Below are positions 12,978 to 24,102 of a stretch of 64,000 nucleotides of DNA, piece after piece (position 1 is the first letter of the stretch; each line of letters begins with the position of its first letter). Source of the stretch: Tribonema minus (taxonomy: Eukaryota > Sar > Xanthophyceae > Tribonematales > Tribonemataceae); the NCBI GenBank assembly GCA_017506865.1, contig JAFCMP010000067.1, positions 248,001 through 312,000 on the forward strand, in the 5' to 3' direction. A program made the position numbers and the translations under genes. Under the pieces are notes generated by a model that did no database searches, was not told where the DNA came from, and saw only the letters and a program-made list of their open reading frames with translations.

Positions 12978-15279
12978 TCAGGGCGGCCACGCGCCGCGCT
13001 GCACGGCGCGCGCGAGCGCCGTCTGCGCGCCCGTCGCGACGACGACGCACAGCGCGCGCCCGCGCACGACGAGCGCGCCGCACGGCACGAGCGCCTGCGC
13101 GCCGCTGCCTGCGTGCATGCGAAAGCGAGCAGACGCGGCCAAGCGTGGTGACCCAAGGGGGGCATGCAGAGAGGCTGGTGACCCAAGGAGGGCATGCAGA
13201 CAGAAGGCGACGTCAGCTGCACAGCGGGTGCAGCGGACGAGGGCCGCGTTGCGCCGCATGCAGGCCTAACAGCGCCATGGTGTATGCTGAGTGCTCAAAT
13301 CCGATGTCAGCTCCAGTGTCAGACATGCAGGCGCGATGATCCAGATGGGAGCGTCACAGTGGTCCTCTCTGGGCCCTATCCGCCGACGACCGTCTTGGAA
13401 ACTGCAACTTCAGCGAAGCCTACAGCGTACATGCATGGGAACGTTGTATGCTCGGAGAAGTGGCATGCGAGTGATGCTCAAACTGATCATAGCATGTGCT
13501 CGTTACCGCGGCCTGGCAGTGTTGGCCCAACCATGCATCTCACAGTGCCCAGACAGCATGCAGCTGCTACTGGCTATCTGTTGTGGCACCACTGGCTCTC
13601 GATGCACGACCAGCGCTGGTGAGAAAGCGGTCTGGACCCGCTGTCACATCTGCTGTCACTGGGCGGCACATCAAGAGATGCATGTGAAACTGTCGCGCTT
13701 CAACCTGCATGCCGGCAGCAGACTGGCCCCATCCTACTGCACCCAGCACGCCCACATACCCGCAGCACGCCGATCGTCAATGATGAAGTGTCAGTGTTGC
13801 TGCACACAAATCGCAATGGCAGTGTCGCAGCTGCGCGGGCGCTCGCGCACCTGTCGCCGCCGTGGCTTCCGCGGCGTGCGGCGCCAGTGGCTCGCTCTCG
13901 TGCGCAGCCGCCACGGCCGATGCGTCCACCGCCAAAGGCGCGTACTCGTCCAGTACGCACACGTCCGCGGGCGCTCTGTCACCAGCCTGCAACGACGCAG
14001 TGTTACGGTGGCAGAGGCGGGAGCTTGTTGAAAGTGCAAGCCCGACACTCTCAGCAATGTACAGAGTGAGGGCGGCGATGGCGAGCTACGGCAGTGCAAC
14101 GTGACTGGGTGCTGATCGTTTTTATGGTTGAGGGCTCGCGGCCACACCCCCCTGATAGGGCTCAGCGGTACCTGCAGGTGTTGTACTGACGGCATCAGAC
14201 GGGGGATCCAAATTTGAATATCCTCTGATGATGTCACTGAGCGAGTTGACAAGTATGCACGGCCAGAGCAGGGGCTAAGCCCACAACCAACGGGCGCTCA
14301 AGTGGCAAAAGGAAGACCGCGCAAAGGCAGCCTTCATCATGAGGCGCAATGCCGCTCTGCGTCACTACGACCACCGGCGAGGAGCACGGTTGCTGCGTAG
14401 CAGAATCTTCGGCCGATGGGCACAGGGACTGACGTTTCCACTGCACGCGTGGCACTCTTGTTCATAATATGCAAGACTTCTTGGTGTGCTCAAGATCAGC
14501 GCCGCCGGGTGCCAGCCTGCGCAACGGCCTGCAACTTAACTGCCAGATGAATATCAAGCAGGGAACACAGTGATGCGGTCGTTTTTGTGCCTGTGATATA
14601 CGCCTGTGTGATGCTGCGTGTGCAAGAGCAGCGGCGAAGTTCACCACCTACCAGCAGCTGAGACGCACCTGAATGGTGACTATGTCTCCCCTCTGGATAC
14701 CAGCCGCGTCCATTTGGACCCATCGTCCATCATATAGTACCTGCAATGCAAGGACGCCACAGAGCGCGTGCGTTCATTTGTCTCGGCAGCGGCACATGGG
14801 CAATGTGCCCTGCAAGGAATAGGTAGCATGAAGCCGCATGTTGTGTCTGCACTGTGACAGAGCAGTAACTGCGCTGAATCCAGAGTGTGCCTGAAGGATC
14901 ATTGAGCATCGCTTGTGAAGACATCAGCACGTACGCATTGGAAAGTTTCTGCACTCATCGATGCATCTACCTGTGCGACTTCAGGTATCAAATCCTCAAG
15001 CAGCATGTCCAGTTTTGACGCTTTCAGGCAGGGCAGCAGGCAGCAGAGCCATGCTGGCGGCTCCCACCGCCTGGGTACCACATTGGGCCCCTCTGCCACC
15101 CTCCTCGCATGCCGCGTTGCTCTGGGTAGTCCCTGCCAAACAACACAACAAACAAGTTCAAGTTCACAGAGAGAGAGAGATGGCTGACGCTGCATGATTG
15201 CGTTTCGCCAACAGCAACTTACCTGGTCTTTGCTCGTGCCTAACGCCTCAAGAAGCTGCTTTTGCTCCAGCGCATCCAT
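12978..15279 (-). CDS. P-type ATPase actuator-domain fragment gene, 5 exons
   Basis: Exons on the minus strand: 15279-15223, 15132-14971, 14740-14669, 13986-13851, 13108-12978. Together they give 185 codons and a TGA, with all phases matching. The order follows the front of P3-type H+-ATPases: a cytosolic start ending EALGTSKDQGLP and EGPNVVPRRWEPPAWL, then VLYDGRWVQMDAAGIQRGDI, VTIQAGDRAPADVCVLDE and LVVRGRALCVVVATGAQTA. The usual TM1-TM2 segment between the N-terminus and the VLYDG part is missing. The TGES dephosphorylation motif reads AHES. Translation stops before TM3, and I find no DKTGT phosphorylation motif downstream to 11720. It could be a decaying relic or a short soluble regulator; intact splice sites and frame argue that it is, or recently was, expressed. 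Intron 1 contains a (GA)n run near 15168-15181. Confidence 0.62.
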
Positions 15280-15477
15280 CCTCCGTCTGAGCTCGACGAA
15301 CTTCAACGAAGGTTCCGAAGTCCCGGGGAATTGGCTCTGCCCCGGGATCCTGATTGACACGTGGTGCCACTGGCAAACACCTGGCAGCACACCTCTCCCG
15401 CGCTGACCACAGCTCACACACGCTCATGCTGCACGGAAGCCGCCGACTGCAAGATTTCTACCTAATCCACTGAACTC
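15280..15477. promoter_or_regulatory. Short divergent promoter region
   Basis: Only 198 bases separate the assigned start codons of the ATPase-fragment gene (-) and the SIL1-like gene (+). Any core promoter and both 5' UTRs must share this space. No TATA box is evident. Confidence 0.5.
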
Positions 15478-17073
15478 ATGCGACAAGTCAAAGTTGCAGC
15501 GCTTGCGGTGGCCCTCTTGACAGCGGCGCTCTGGAGCGGGGCTGCCGCGATCCAACTGGCGTCAAGCAATGACTCTGCCCCAGAAGAGCCCTTCCACCTG
15601 GAAGCCACATGGGATGCGGAGCAGCAGCAGCTTCAACATCAGCCACAGGCAGAAGCAACAGCAGGACAAAAAACAGGGCCCACATTCACGGCGCTGGACT
15701 CGGAGCAGGTGAAGAAGGCAGCAGGCCTCAACATCGACTTGGCAGCGTTGGAGAAGCGGACGGCGGACTCCATCAGAGGCATAGATGACCACCCCGTGCA
15801 GGACACCCCAGAGGCGCGCACGCAGCGTATGCTGGAGGCCCTGCTGGAGCTGCCCAGGGAGGAGCAGGAACGCATGCAGCTGGACGCCATACTGGCGCTG
15901 GACCCCTCGGAGCGGCCGCCGGCGCTGCAGGCGCTGTGGGAGCGCAGGCAGGCGGAGCTGAAGGAGATCTACGCGGGCATGCCCACGCCCGCCAAGATCC
16001 TCGGCAGCCTCATCGCCATCCTGCGGAGCGAGGCCTCCGGCGACGCCGTCCTCCTCGACGCCCTGCTGGACCTCGAGGACCACCTCTCGGACGTCGACAT
16101 GGCGCGCGACTTCCACACTCTAGGCGGCTGGCACCCGCTGCAGGCGCTGCTGCACGCGGAGCGCGCACCCGCGGTCCGCGAGCACGCCGCGTGGGTCATC
16201 GGCACCGCCGTCAAGAACGTCATTGAGTTCCACGGCTGGGCGTTGGAGACGGGCCCCGCTGCCGCCGCCGATGCGTCGGAAAGCGTCGCTGCCGCCGACG
16301 CATTGGAAAGCGCTGCCGCCAACGCATCGGAAAGCGCTGCTGCCACCGATGCATTGGAGAGCGGCGCTGCCACCGATGCATCGGAGGGTGGCGCTGCTGC
16401 CGACGCCGCTGTCGCTGTCGCTGGCGCCGGCGATGGCCTCAACGCCATCGACAGACTGCTGGAGTGCGTGGCGGATGCGCGGCACGCAGGCCTGCAGGGC
16501 AAGGCGCTGTATGCGCTGGCGAGCGCGCTGCGCCACAACGCGCGCGCGCAGGCGCACTTCGTCACGACCGGCGGCCTCGACGCGCTGCGCAACGCCGCTG
16601 CCACCGCGGCAGACGACGGCGGCGCCGCCGCGCGCGGCCTCCTCACCAAGGCCATCACGCTCGTCAGCGACATTGTGGCGGACGAAGCGCACGAGGAGGG
16701 CAGCGGCGGCGGCGCCGTGGCGGCCGGCGTGGCGCGCGACGAGCGCTGGTGCGTGCTGCTGCACGCGCTGCTGCTGCGCGCGGACGCGGCGCGCGGCGGC
16801 ACGCAGCTGGAGCGCGCGCTGGACGCGGCGCTCGTCCTGGCGCCGCTGTGCGGCGCGCGGCCCGCCGGCGTGGCGCTCGAGGCGCGGCTCGCGGCGATGC
16901 ACACGGAGCTCGGGGCAGCGGCAGCGGTGGCGGGCAGTGATGGCGATGGCGACGGGGACGGGGAGTACGCTGCGGAACTGCTGGAGAAGATGCGGCGCGC
17001 GGAGGATGCGCTGCAAGGGGTGCGGCGAGGGGCGGGTGCGGCGGCGGCGCGCGGCAGCGGCGATGAGCTCTGA
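15478..17073 (+). CDS. SIL1/Fes1-type nucleotide exchange factor for ER Hsp70, intronless
   Basis: A 531-residue protein. Residues 1-25 form a signal peptide (hydrophobic ALAVALLTAALWSGAAA). The Fes1/HspBP1 armadillo-like domain starts around residue 135 and includes ARDFHTLGGWHPLQALLHA, EHAAWVIGTAVKN and, after an insert, KALYALASALRHNARAQAHF. Proteins of this family strip ADP from Hsp70; the signal peptide and the C-terminal GDEL, which resembles KDEL/HDEL, place it in the ER lumen, where BiP would be the partner. Between two armadillo helices lies an insert of about 60 residues of Ala-rich repeats of the ADALESAAANASE type, which other members lack as far as I recall. The first ATG of the open frame fits the signal peptide. 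It is the only long intronless gene in the window, unlike its neighbours. Family call is firm; naming it the SIL1 orthologue is inference. Confidence 0.85.
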   Translation: MRQVKVAALAVALLTAALWSGAAAIQLASSNDSAPEEPFHLEATWDAEQQQLQHQPQAEATAGQKTGPTFTALDSEQVKKAAGLNIDLAALEKRTADSIRGIDDHPVQDTPEARTQRMLEALLELPREEQERMQLDAILALDPSERPPALQALWERRQAELKEIYAGMPTPAKILGSLIAILRSEASGDAVLLDALLDLEDHLSDVDMARDFHTLGGWHPLQALLHAERAPAVREHAAWVIGTAVKNVIEFHGWALETGPAAAADASESVAAADALESAAANASESAAATDALESGAATDASEGGAAADAAVAVAGAGDGLNAIDRLLECVADARHAGLQGKALYALASALRHNARAQAHFVTTGGLDALRNAAATAADDGGAAARGLLTKAITLVSDIVADEAHEEGSGGGAVAAGVARDERWCVLLHALLLRADAARGGTQLERALDAALVLAPLCGARPAGVALEARLAAMHTELGAAAAVAGSDGDGDGDGEYAAELLEKMRRAEDALQGVRRGAGAAAARGSGDEL

Positions 17074-18365
17074 GGGGGGGGGGGGAAGGCGTGGCAGGCG
17101 CGCTCGCGCGCGCGGCGCTGCCGACGGTGTAAGTAAGTGACTGTACAGCGGATGGCGGCACAACGTCTTTTCAACACACAAACGCGATTGATCATTACGC
17201 CCATTGGAACGCCGTGTGTGGTCTTGGTTCACCCGTGACATTGTTGCTGGCGCAATCGTCTCGGTTCTTGCTTGGCGAGAAATCACTGAGGATCAATGGG
17301 CTGCAACCCTCAGGGCTGTTGCTTGCCCTCATGCCTCGTTAGTGTGCAAGGCATGCATGCATTGAAGGTGCTTTGGCCCATGGTGTCTTCAACAACAATT
17401 CGCTGATTTGCCATGTCGAGAAGCGCTTTGGTCGTGGCTTTACACATGTGGAGAAAATGCTGGCACGGCGTCGCCGCGTGTGTGCGTGCAGCCTTCGCAG
17501 TACAGCCCACTTGCACAACACCATGCGCAGCCATGTCCTGTGCTGTGCGATGCCTTTCGCGCCGGCAAATGCAGATGCACAGTTGAACTTGAAGTAAGGA
17601 GGTCTCTTCAATGCACGTGACTCTCCTCATCCATACTTGCGCGTACCACTTGCAAATGTGCAAGACGAGCAAGCCCAAGCCCTTCGCGCGCACCAAAGAT
17701 GGACATAACATCATCAGCCCATGCGTGGCGCTGCTGCCAAAGGAGCAGCCGTGGCGAACATGTAGCAGCGGTGCAGGCAATCATGATGCAGCGCGGACGC
17801 ACATGTAATCAGGCGGTCGCGGAATCAGTCCAATTGTGTGTATTGCCGAGGGGGCAGCAATACTCTACCCCTGATTGTTTCTGTGCGCAACATCGGGCGA
17901 GTGCTACTTCACTCCCGTGAGACGCGTGCGGGCGGCCGGTCAAGTTGATCAGTGGGGGGGGGGGGGGGTGAGTGGGGGGGATGCTGTGAAACAACCAGCC
18001 TCTGTCTCTCTGCTCTTCTCTCTCTCTCTCTCTCTCTCTGTCTGCTGTAAGTCTAGAACTAAATGACAGCGCCTGCGGAATATCACGCTGCCGATGGCGA
18101 TGATGACGATGACCGATGATGCCGTTAGGGGGGGGGTGTAGATAGGGGTTGCCGTTGAAACAGCGTGTGAGGGGGGCGGTGGGGCGGCAGGGGCGGCGCG
18201 CGCGCACACATACACACTCAGCGAGCCCGCCGCGCCGGCAGCGGCGCGCTCTTCCGCGCACACCGGCGGAGGCGCTGCCGCCGTCGCCGCCGTCACGTAT
18301 CACGACTGGCGAGAGGGCAGCGGCGGGCTGGGCGCGCGGCGCGGGGGGCGGCGACGCCGGCGCGC
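17074..18365. other. Convergent intergenic stretch with simple repeats
   Basis: No gene recognised between the 3' ends of the SIL1-like and RNA-binding protein genes. It holds a G homopolymer near 17946-17967 and a CT microsatellite at about 18010-18041. TGTAA occurs at about 17127, 50 bases after the SIL1-like stop, and might be a poly(A) signal if this lineage uses the green-algal type. Confidence 0.5.
18010..18041. repeat. CT dinucleotide microsatellite
   Basis: About 15 TC/CT units in a row, directly readable, in the convergent intergenic region. Confidence 0.9.
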
Positions 18366-21231
18366 CTAGTACTGCGGCTGCGCGCCGTACGCGGGCGGTT
18401 CCGCGGACCGCGGCGGTCCTGCGGGGGCGCTCCCGGGCTGGCCGCGCAGCGCGCCGTACTCGGCGGAGTACGACTCGTTGCCGGGCGATGCAACTGCCGG
18501 GGGGGAAGGGGGGGGGCAGGGGGACGGCGGTGAGGCGGCAGCTTTAAGCCCCGCATCTGAAAGGTGGGCGGGTGGTGCAAGCTGCGCGTCCGCGGCAGCG
18601 GCGCGCATCGTGGGGCGGCGTGCCAAGCGGCGGGGGGTGGCCGGCCCCCTGCATGCTGTGAGCAATCGCGCATGAGTCGCGTGCACGCGCCGTCCTGTGC
18701 CCATTGGCGCAGCGCCACGTCGGTGTCGCGATGCAGCTGTATATGTATGGCGAGCACCTCATGCGCGAGTGTGAGGCAACGCCGGCTAGCACGGAGCACC
18801 TCATGCGCGAGTTCAAGGCAATGCCGGCCTAGCACGGAGCTCAAAGGTGGCTCATCAGGGCTTCGTCACAACAGCATGCGAGAACACGTCACAACAGCAT
18901 GCGAGAACACGAGTCGCTTGACGGCACAGCGTAATCCTGCGTTTCTGGTGCATACTGCTGCTATCCAGCAAATGCTGTCCTTGACTCTGTGTCTCGAATG
19001 GCCTCAAGGAAAGCTGCCGCCTCCTACCTTCACCCTGGGACGCAGTTTGACAGCGCCTAGTTTGCATCAATTTAAGCAGGGCCAAGCGTCAGCTCGCAAC
19101 TGACAGCGTGCGTCCATACCTCTGTGCCCCGGCCTCCGAGCACCTGCGCAGCGTCCGCCAACTGCCACGGTGCGGCAGCAACGACTCTGCCCGCTGCGCC
19201 ACGGCGCCCGCGCCGCCGCGACACGACACTCTCAACATCAGACAGCCCAAACGGCCATACAACGCTATGCGCGCAACCACAAGCGCACGCTCACCTACAC
19301 CATAGCCGTTCGGCCCCAACTGCGCCGCCGCGTACTGCGGCTGCTGCCCGGGGGGCGGCGCCCCAGCCTGCGCCGCCCCCGCGGCCGCGGCGTCGTACCC
19401 CCCCGCCCCCGCCCGGTACGCCGCGTAGCCCGCTGCCTGCGGCGCGCTGTAGCCTGGCGCGCCCGCCCCGTACCCGCCCGTCGTGTACGCCGCGTACGCG
19501 GGGTAGCTGCCGTACGCCGCGGCGGCGGCGGCGCCGTACGCGCTGCCGTACGCCGCGGCGGCGGCGGCGGCGCTCGCGCCGTAGACGCCGTAGCCGGCGG
19601 CGCCGTACGGCGACGTCGCGCCGGCGCCCGCCGCGCCGCCGCCGCCGTTGCGGCCATACACGTGCCGGCCGCCCATGCCGCGCCCCGCCATCGGCATGCC
19701 GTACGGCTGCATGCCGTAGGGGAGGCCACGCCCGCCGCCGGGGGACGCGTTCCGGCGGCTCTCCTTCGGCTCCGCCGTTTTCACCTCCACCATTTTCCCT
19801 GTGGGAGGGGGGTCAGGGGGGGGAGGGGGGGGGGGCGTTAGGGGGTGCGCGCTTGCGGTGAGCGCGTATGGGCGTCTGAGCGAGCACGGCAGCGGCGTTT
19901 GTTGTGCTGCTAAGCTACGAGTGTGTGCGGCAGCGCATCGCGGTTGAGCGACAGCAGGAGGTCTGTTCCGCAGCCAAAAATGGGTTGCGTGCGCGAATAA
20001 GCAAGCGCTGCTGCGAGTGAGGGAAGCGAACGACTCATCTATATGCACGTGCCGTGCCGCGGCGTGCGCGCGCACTCACCATTCAGCTCGTGTGTGCCCA
20101 TGAGCACGTTCTGCACCACGGACTCGTCCTGGAAGGTCACGAACCCAAAGCCCCGGGAGCGCTGCGTCTGTCTATCAAACATCACCACCGCATCTGACAC
20201 CGCGCCGAACCCCTCAAAGTACTGGCGGAACTCCGCCGCCGTGACTGACGGAGCCAGGCCGCCCACGAACACCTTGTTGAAGTCTGCTTGCCGTGTGGCC
20301 CGCGCAGGACCAGGCGCCTCCGACTTCGGCACTGCGCGCTTCACATCTACCACTCGCCCATCGATGTTGTGCTCGGGCTGCGTACAGCAAGTCAGGAAAA
20401 GCAGCAGCAGGAGCGGCAGAGCAAGCATGCATCGTCAGGGCTGCATGATCTGTGGGCCTACGGCAGCGGCAGCTGCGCGCGCAGGGCATGTTGCAGTCGG
20501 CTCAAGGCGGCAGAGCAGGCTGCGCTCACCTGCGCCAGCACTGCGTCCAGCACTGACGGGTCCTCGAACTTTATGAAGCCGAATCCGCGGGGCTGGCCAG
20601 TGTATTTGTCCTTCATCAAAGCTACATCCGCCAGTGCTCCGAACTTGCTGAAGTGGTAGCTGCAACAAGCGGGAAAGCGCAGGGGAGGCTTACAACGATT
20701 AGCTGGCAGGATATTCGAAGCCAGAAAGACGCAAGAACGCTGATGCGATCAACAGGACACATGCAGGAGCGGCAGGTCGCGACGTAGTGGTGAGATGCCT
20801 CGACAGGGTCCATGCAACGCACGTACGTTGCAGAAACCTACCTGAGGCTCTCCTCCGACGTCTGCCAGCTGATGCCGCCTGGAAGACAAGAGAGCAGTGC
20901 ACAGAGTTTGTTGGCCGACCGATGCTGTCGCATACGCGCCAGCAAGCGTGTGTCGCACGGCAAACCAGGCGCTCCAGAAACATGATCATGAGCATCCAAA
21001 AAAAGCACTTGACTTGCCTACAAAGAGTTTGCCAGTCACGTCGCTGTCCTTGTCTATTTCATCAGATCCAGGCACTGGCATGTCCTGCATGCCAAGGCCC
21101 CCCAGCTCCGCTTCCGTGGGCGTCGCCAGCACAGCCTCAGCAGCGGCAGTACTGCTCGCATGGTCCTCCGAGTCCAAATTGATCTTTAGGTCGCTAAACT
21201 GCTGCGACAGCTCGTTCGACAGCTCGCTCAT
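18366..21231 (-). CDS. Two-RRM hnRNP-type RNA-binding protein (DAZAP1/Musashi-like), 6 exons
   Basis: Exons on the minus strand: 21231-21018, 20878-20842, 20659-20530, 20377-20080, 19798-19295, 18493-18366; 436 codons. An acidic N-terminus is followed by RRM1 with RNP2 KLFVGG and RNP1 RGFGFIKF, a linker with HNIDGRVVDVKRAVPKSE, and RRM2 with KVFVGGL, RGFGFVTF and HELNGKMVEVKTAEPKES. This arrangement and the two IDGR/NGK-VxVKxAxP signatures are typical of the hnRNP A/B, DAZAP1 and Musashi group, which bind mRNA in nucleus and cytoplasm. The tail of about 200 residues is rich in Gly, Ala, Tyr and Pro with repeated YGxxYGAAAA, a low-complexity type linked with condensate formation. Intron 1 uses a GC donor (GTAG|GCAAGT), the only choice that keeps KLFVGGISW in frame. 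Specific target RNAs cannot be told. Confidence 0.95.
20879..21017 (-). other. GC-AG intron in the RNA-binding protein gene
   Basis: Donor reads G|GCAAGT and acceptor CTTCCAG|GC. Using the nearby GT at 21020 would break the RRM frame. GCAAGT is the usual strong consensus of GC donors. Confidence 0.8.
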
Positions 21232-24102
21232 TGCAAAGGGCCAGGCACAAAATCTATAACACTGACTCTATCTGGATCCTCTGCCCGCGCCTGGCGCTGC
21301 TTGTGTGCCCTGGTGTGAACTGGTTTTTTTCATGAAAACCAATTGCAAGCTCACTGCGGTTTTCGCCACGTGAACAAGGAAAGTCAGTCCGCTTTTGCTA
21401 TCATGGACATGGACGCGGCAGGACACACAGGACACACAGAGGGGGGCAAGGGATCGCGCTTCTTGTATGACAATTGGCGATATCTCGGCTGTGTGGTCTG
21501 GTAGAACACCGAGATGCAGGCGAGCTCACGCACAAGTGTCTGCAACCACCACGTACCCCACAGTGATGAACTCCTTATAGTGCTTCTTTCGCTGCTCGCC
21601 TATGTTTACGACAATATCAGAGGAAGGATTCATTGGAGCACGCCGGCACACTACGTGCAACTCGCGGGGTGGACCTCTGCATTAGGTTATAATCGTCTTC
21701 AAACTGGGATTTGTTCCAAGGAAGGCTGAGAGGTGAGGAGGTACCTACTGCTTCGTAGGCGCTGCTGTGATGACAGGCAATGGGCAGTAACTGCTGAGTG
21801 AGTGAGCACGCTGGCAGTTTATTGCAGCTTATTGCAAAGTAGCAGTGCTCACAAATATAAACACCAAGGCCACCTTGTTGAAGTTTGAAGTAATCATGAT
21901 GACTTCAGACTGATGAGCACAGCAGATGACAGGAACGTTTTTTAATGAAGTACCAACTGCGCATAGGAGCTCACCGTGTGCTGGCTGACTCAACACAGCT
22001 GTTGTGCACAATGCTTAGTACACAGCTGTGTGTGCTCGGCCTGCAAAAACGATGGCAGTCCGGTCCGTCCACTTGATACATGGTATGCTCCCAGCATGGT
22101 GGCTGCTCTGGGACGCGGTCGACAGTGCTTTAAATGCACCGCTGGCCATCAGCATGCAGCAGTGAGGCGCCGCATCGCAGCTGCACTGCCAGAGGGCTCT
22201 CTCCCAGCTGCTGCCGCGGCTGCCGCGGCTGAGCGCCCAACGCATAGCAGCACACTCGCTGTGATGACGCCGTGGCCGCTGGCTGTCGCGCCTCGTGCAG
22301 GCTGCGTGCACACTGACGCAGCAGCATGGACGCCGGTGGTCAAGCCCTGTGCAGCGGACGTCCTCTGGGGTTGAGTGTACGACACACGCACTGGCTTCTG
22401 GCTTCCTCATTGTTCACTGCCTGTGCTGGGTACGCCACGCGTCATACCGAGTGCATTTGCGAGCCCTATGGTGATGATGAGCAGCGTGATCACGAGTTCA
22501 AGCCATCTGCTGATTTGGAATGCTGAATGGGCTGCTGTTACACCATGAAGATACCCACAGTGCAAGAAACATCGGCAACCTTGAGCTCACCGTTGTGCAG
22601 CCACCTCCGCAGCATGGCTTTCATTGAAACCATTCATCAGATGTCGCATGTACACTTCTGCAAAGGCTGTTGCCAGCAGTGTACAGAGGCTCAACTTGCA
22701 AAGAGGCTCAAGCTGCACTCTCAAACTATTCACAGCATACTCTTTGAGCAATGCACCAGTGATTAATGAAGCAACAGTGGAGATCTGTGCTGATGACCAT
22801 GTGCTGCCGTCAAAAGTGATTATTGCTCTTGCAAGACACTGCCTCTGTGTGTGCCAGATTGACAGCAGCGACCTAGAATGCCCCGAGCCATAATGCAATG
22901 CTGTCAACTTAAGTAATCAAGTGCTTGATGACATAGCACAAAATTGAATCCTGAGCCTAAGTTGCTGGGATATGCAACTGAAGCAAGCAACTATATCTAC
23001 TGTAATCAATATGCAAAGCACCAATCGTGGAGCTGGCGAATCCAAGGACAGCACCCCAAATCACAACCCTACTCTGTGACTGATATTCCAGGTATTGCTG
23101 ACTGCCAGCAAGTGGGCATCCCTCGCACGACTGCGCGCGCGCTTGCACAAGTACTGTATGTCATGCGGCAAGGCACCAGTGCAGTGAAGCCAGACTGCAA
23201 TTGTTGTCCCATTGGCGGCATGCTTTTTTGTGCTCCTGCTGCATGCTATGTCGGGCAAGCACTTGTCCCACTTGCAAATTTGCAGGTTCCAGATGATAAC
23301 TGCTCATGACTGCTGTGTATGATGCTTTGCAATATGCGCCTCGCAAGGGGCTTGCTCATCCATGATACGTAATCACTACCAAATGAGGTCAAAGCCAAAA
23401 CTGTGGTTGAAATGGTCAGCGATGCGCACCATGTGCTGGCAATGTGAATAGGTGCTGAGCCATGCCACACAACAGTCAACCATCCGGCACTCTCATGCCA
23501 GGACCGCCGCAATGTAAACAGCAGCGCCGCTTTGGCGCTTCACGGTCGCTCCCAGTGCAGCCGCATCAGGCCACGGCATGCCATCCACTACATCCATTGC
23601 GGGCGCAGCATATCTGCGGTAGCTTGAGGTCAGCTGCACCGGCTGTTCCACCTCCTGCTGCCTTGCCCCTCGGCCTCCGGCGTCGAGGACTGCACCGCTG
23701 GCCGGCAGCACTACGGCTGCAGCGGCGCCGCACATCACACGGCGCAACGGGGCCGCTGGCGTAGCTGCGTGCTGTGTGCAGTGTCTAGCAGCCGTGCCTC
23801 ACCGCGTGGCGCTGCTGACACAGCTGCAGCAGTGCGTCATCCTTGGTGCTCCGCTGTGTGCGCCGCTATGCCGCTCCACACAATGTGGCCCCGTTCTGAC
23901 CATTGACGACAGAGTCTGAGACCCTGGTGGCAGTGCACGAGAGCCACCGCCTGCTGCGGCGTGCCACCGGCGCTGAGCGCTATCATCACAGCTCGCATAG
24001 CACACGCGATCCTCTGGCGCCCACACCCCCGTGCCGCCGACCGACCGCACGTGTGTGGGCGCCCTTGCGGGGGGACGCGGGGAGGGGGGGGGGGTGGGAG
24101 CG
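21232..24102. other. Intergenic region, 2.9 kb, lower GC, no gene assigned
   Basis: Upstream of the RNA-binding protein gene and downstream of the hydrolase gene. The first 200 bases should hold the promoter of the RNA-binding protein gene. A GC-rich minus-strand open stretch at about 23740-23495 (containing QLTSSYRRYAAPAMDVVDG) and a GC-rich plus-strand stretch at 22150-22370 look mildly coding, but neither has recognisable family features or a clear exon chain. Confidence 0.45.

Noticed and set aside
15969-17286. Open frames of about 390-410 codons on the minus strand opposite the SIL1-like gene
   Set aside because: Ser/Ala/Pro/Arg low complexity without family features; the plus frame has a signal peptide and a recognisable domain.
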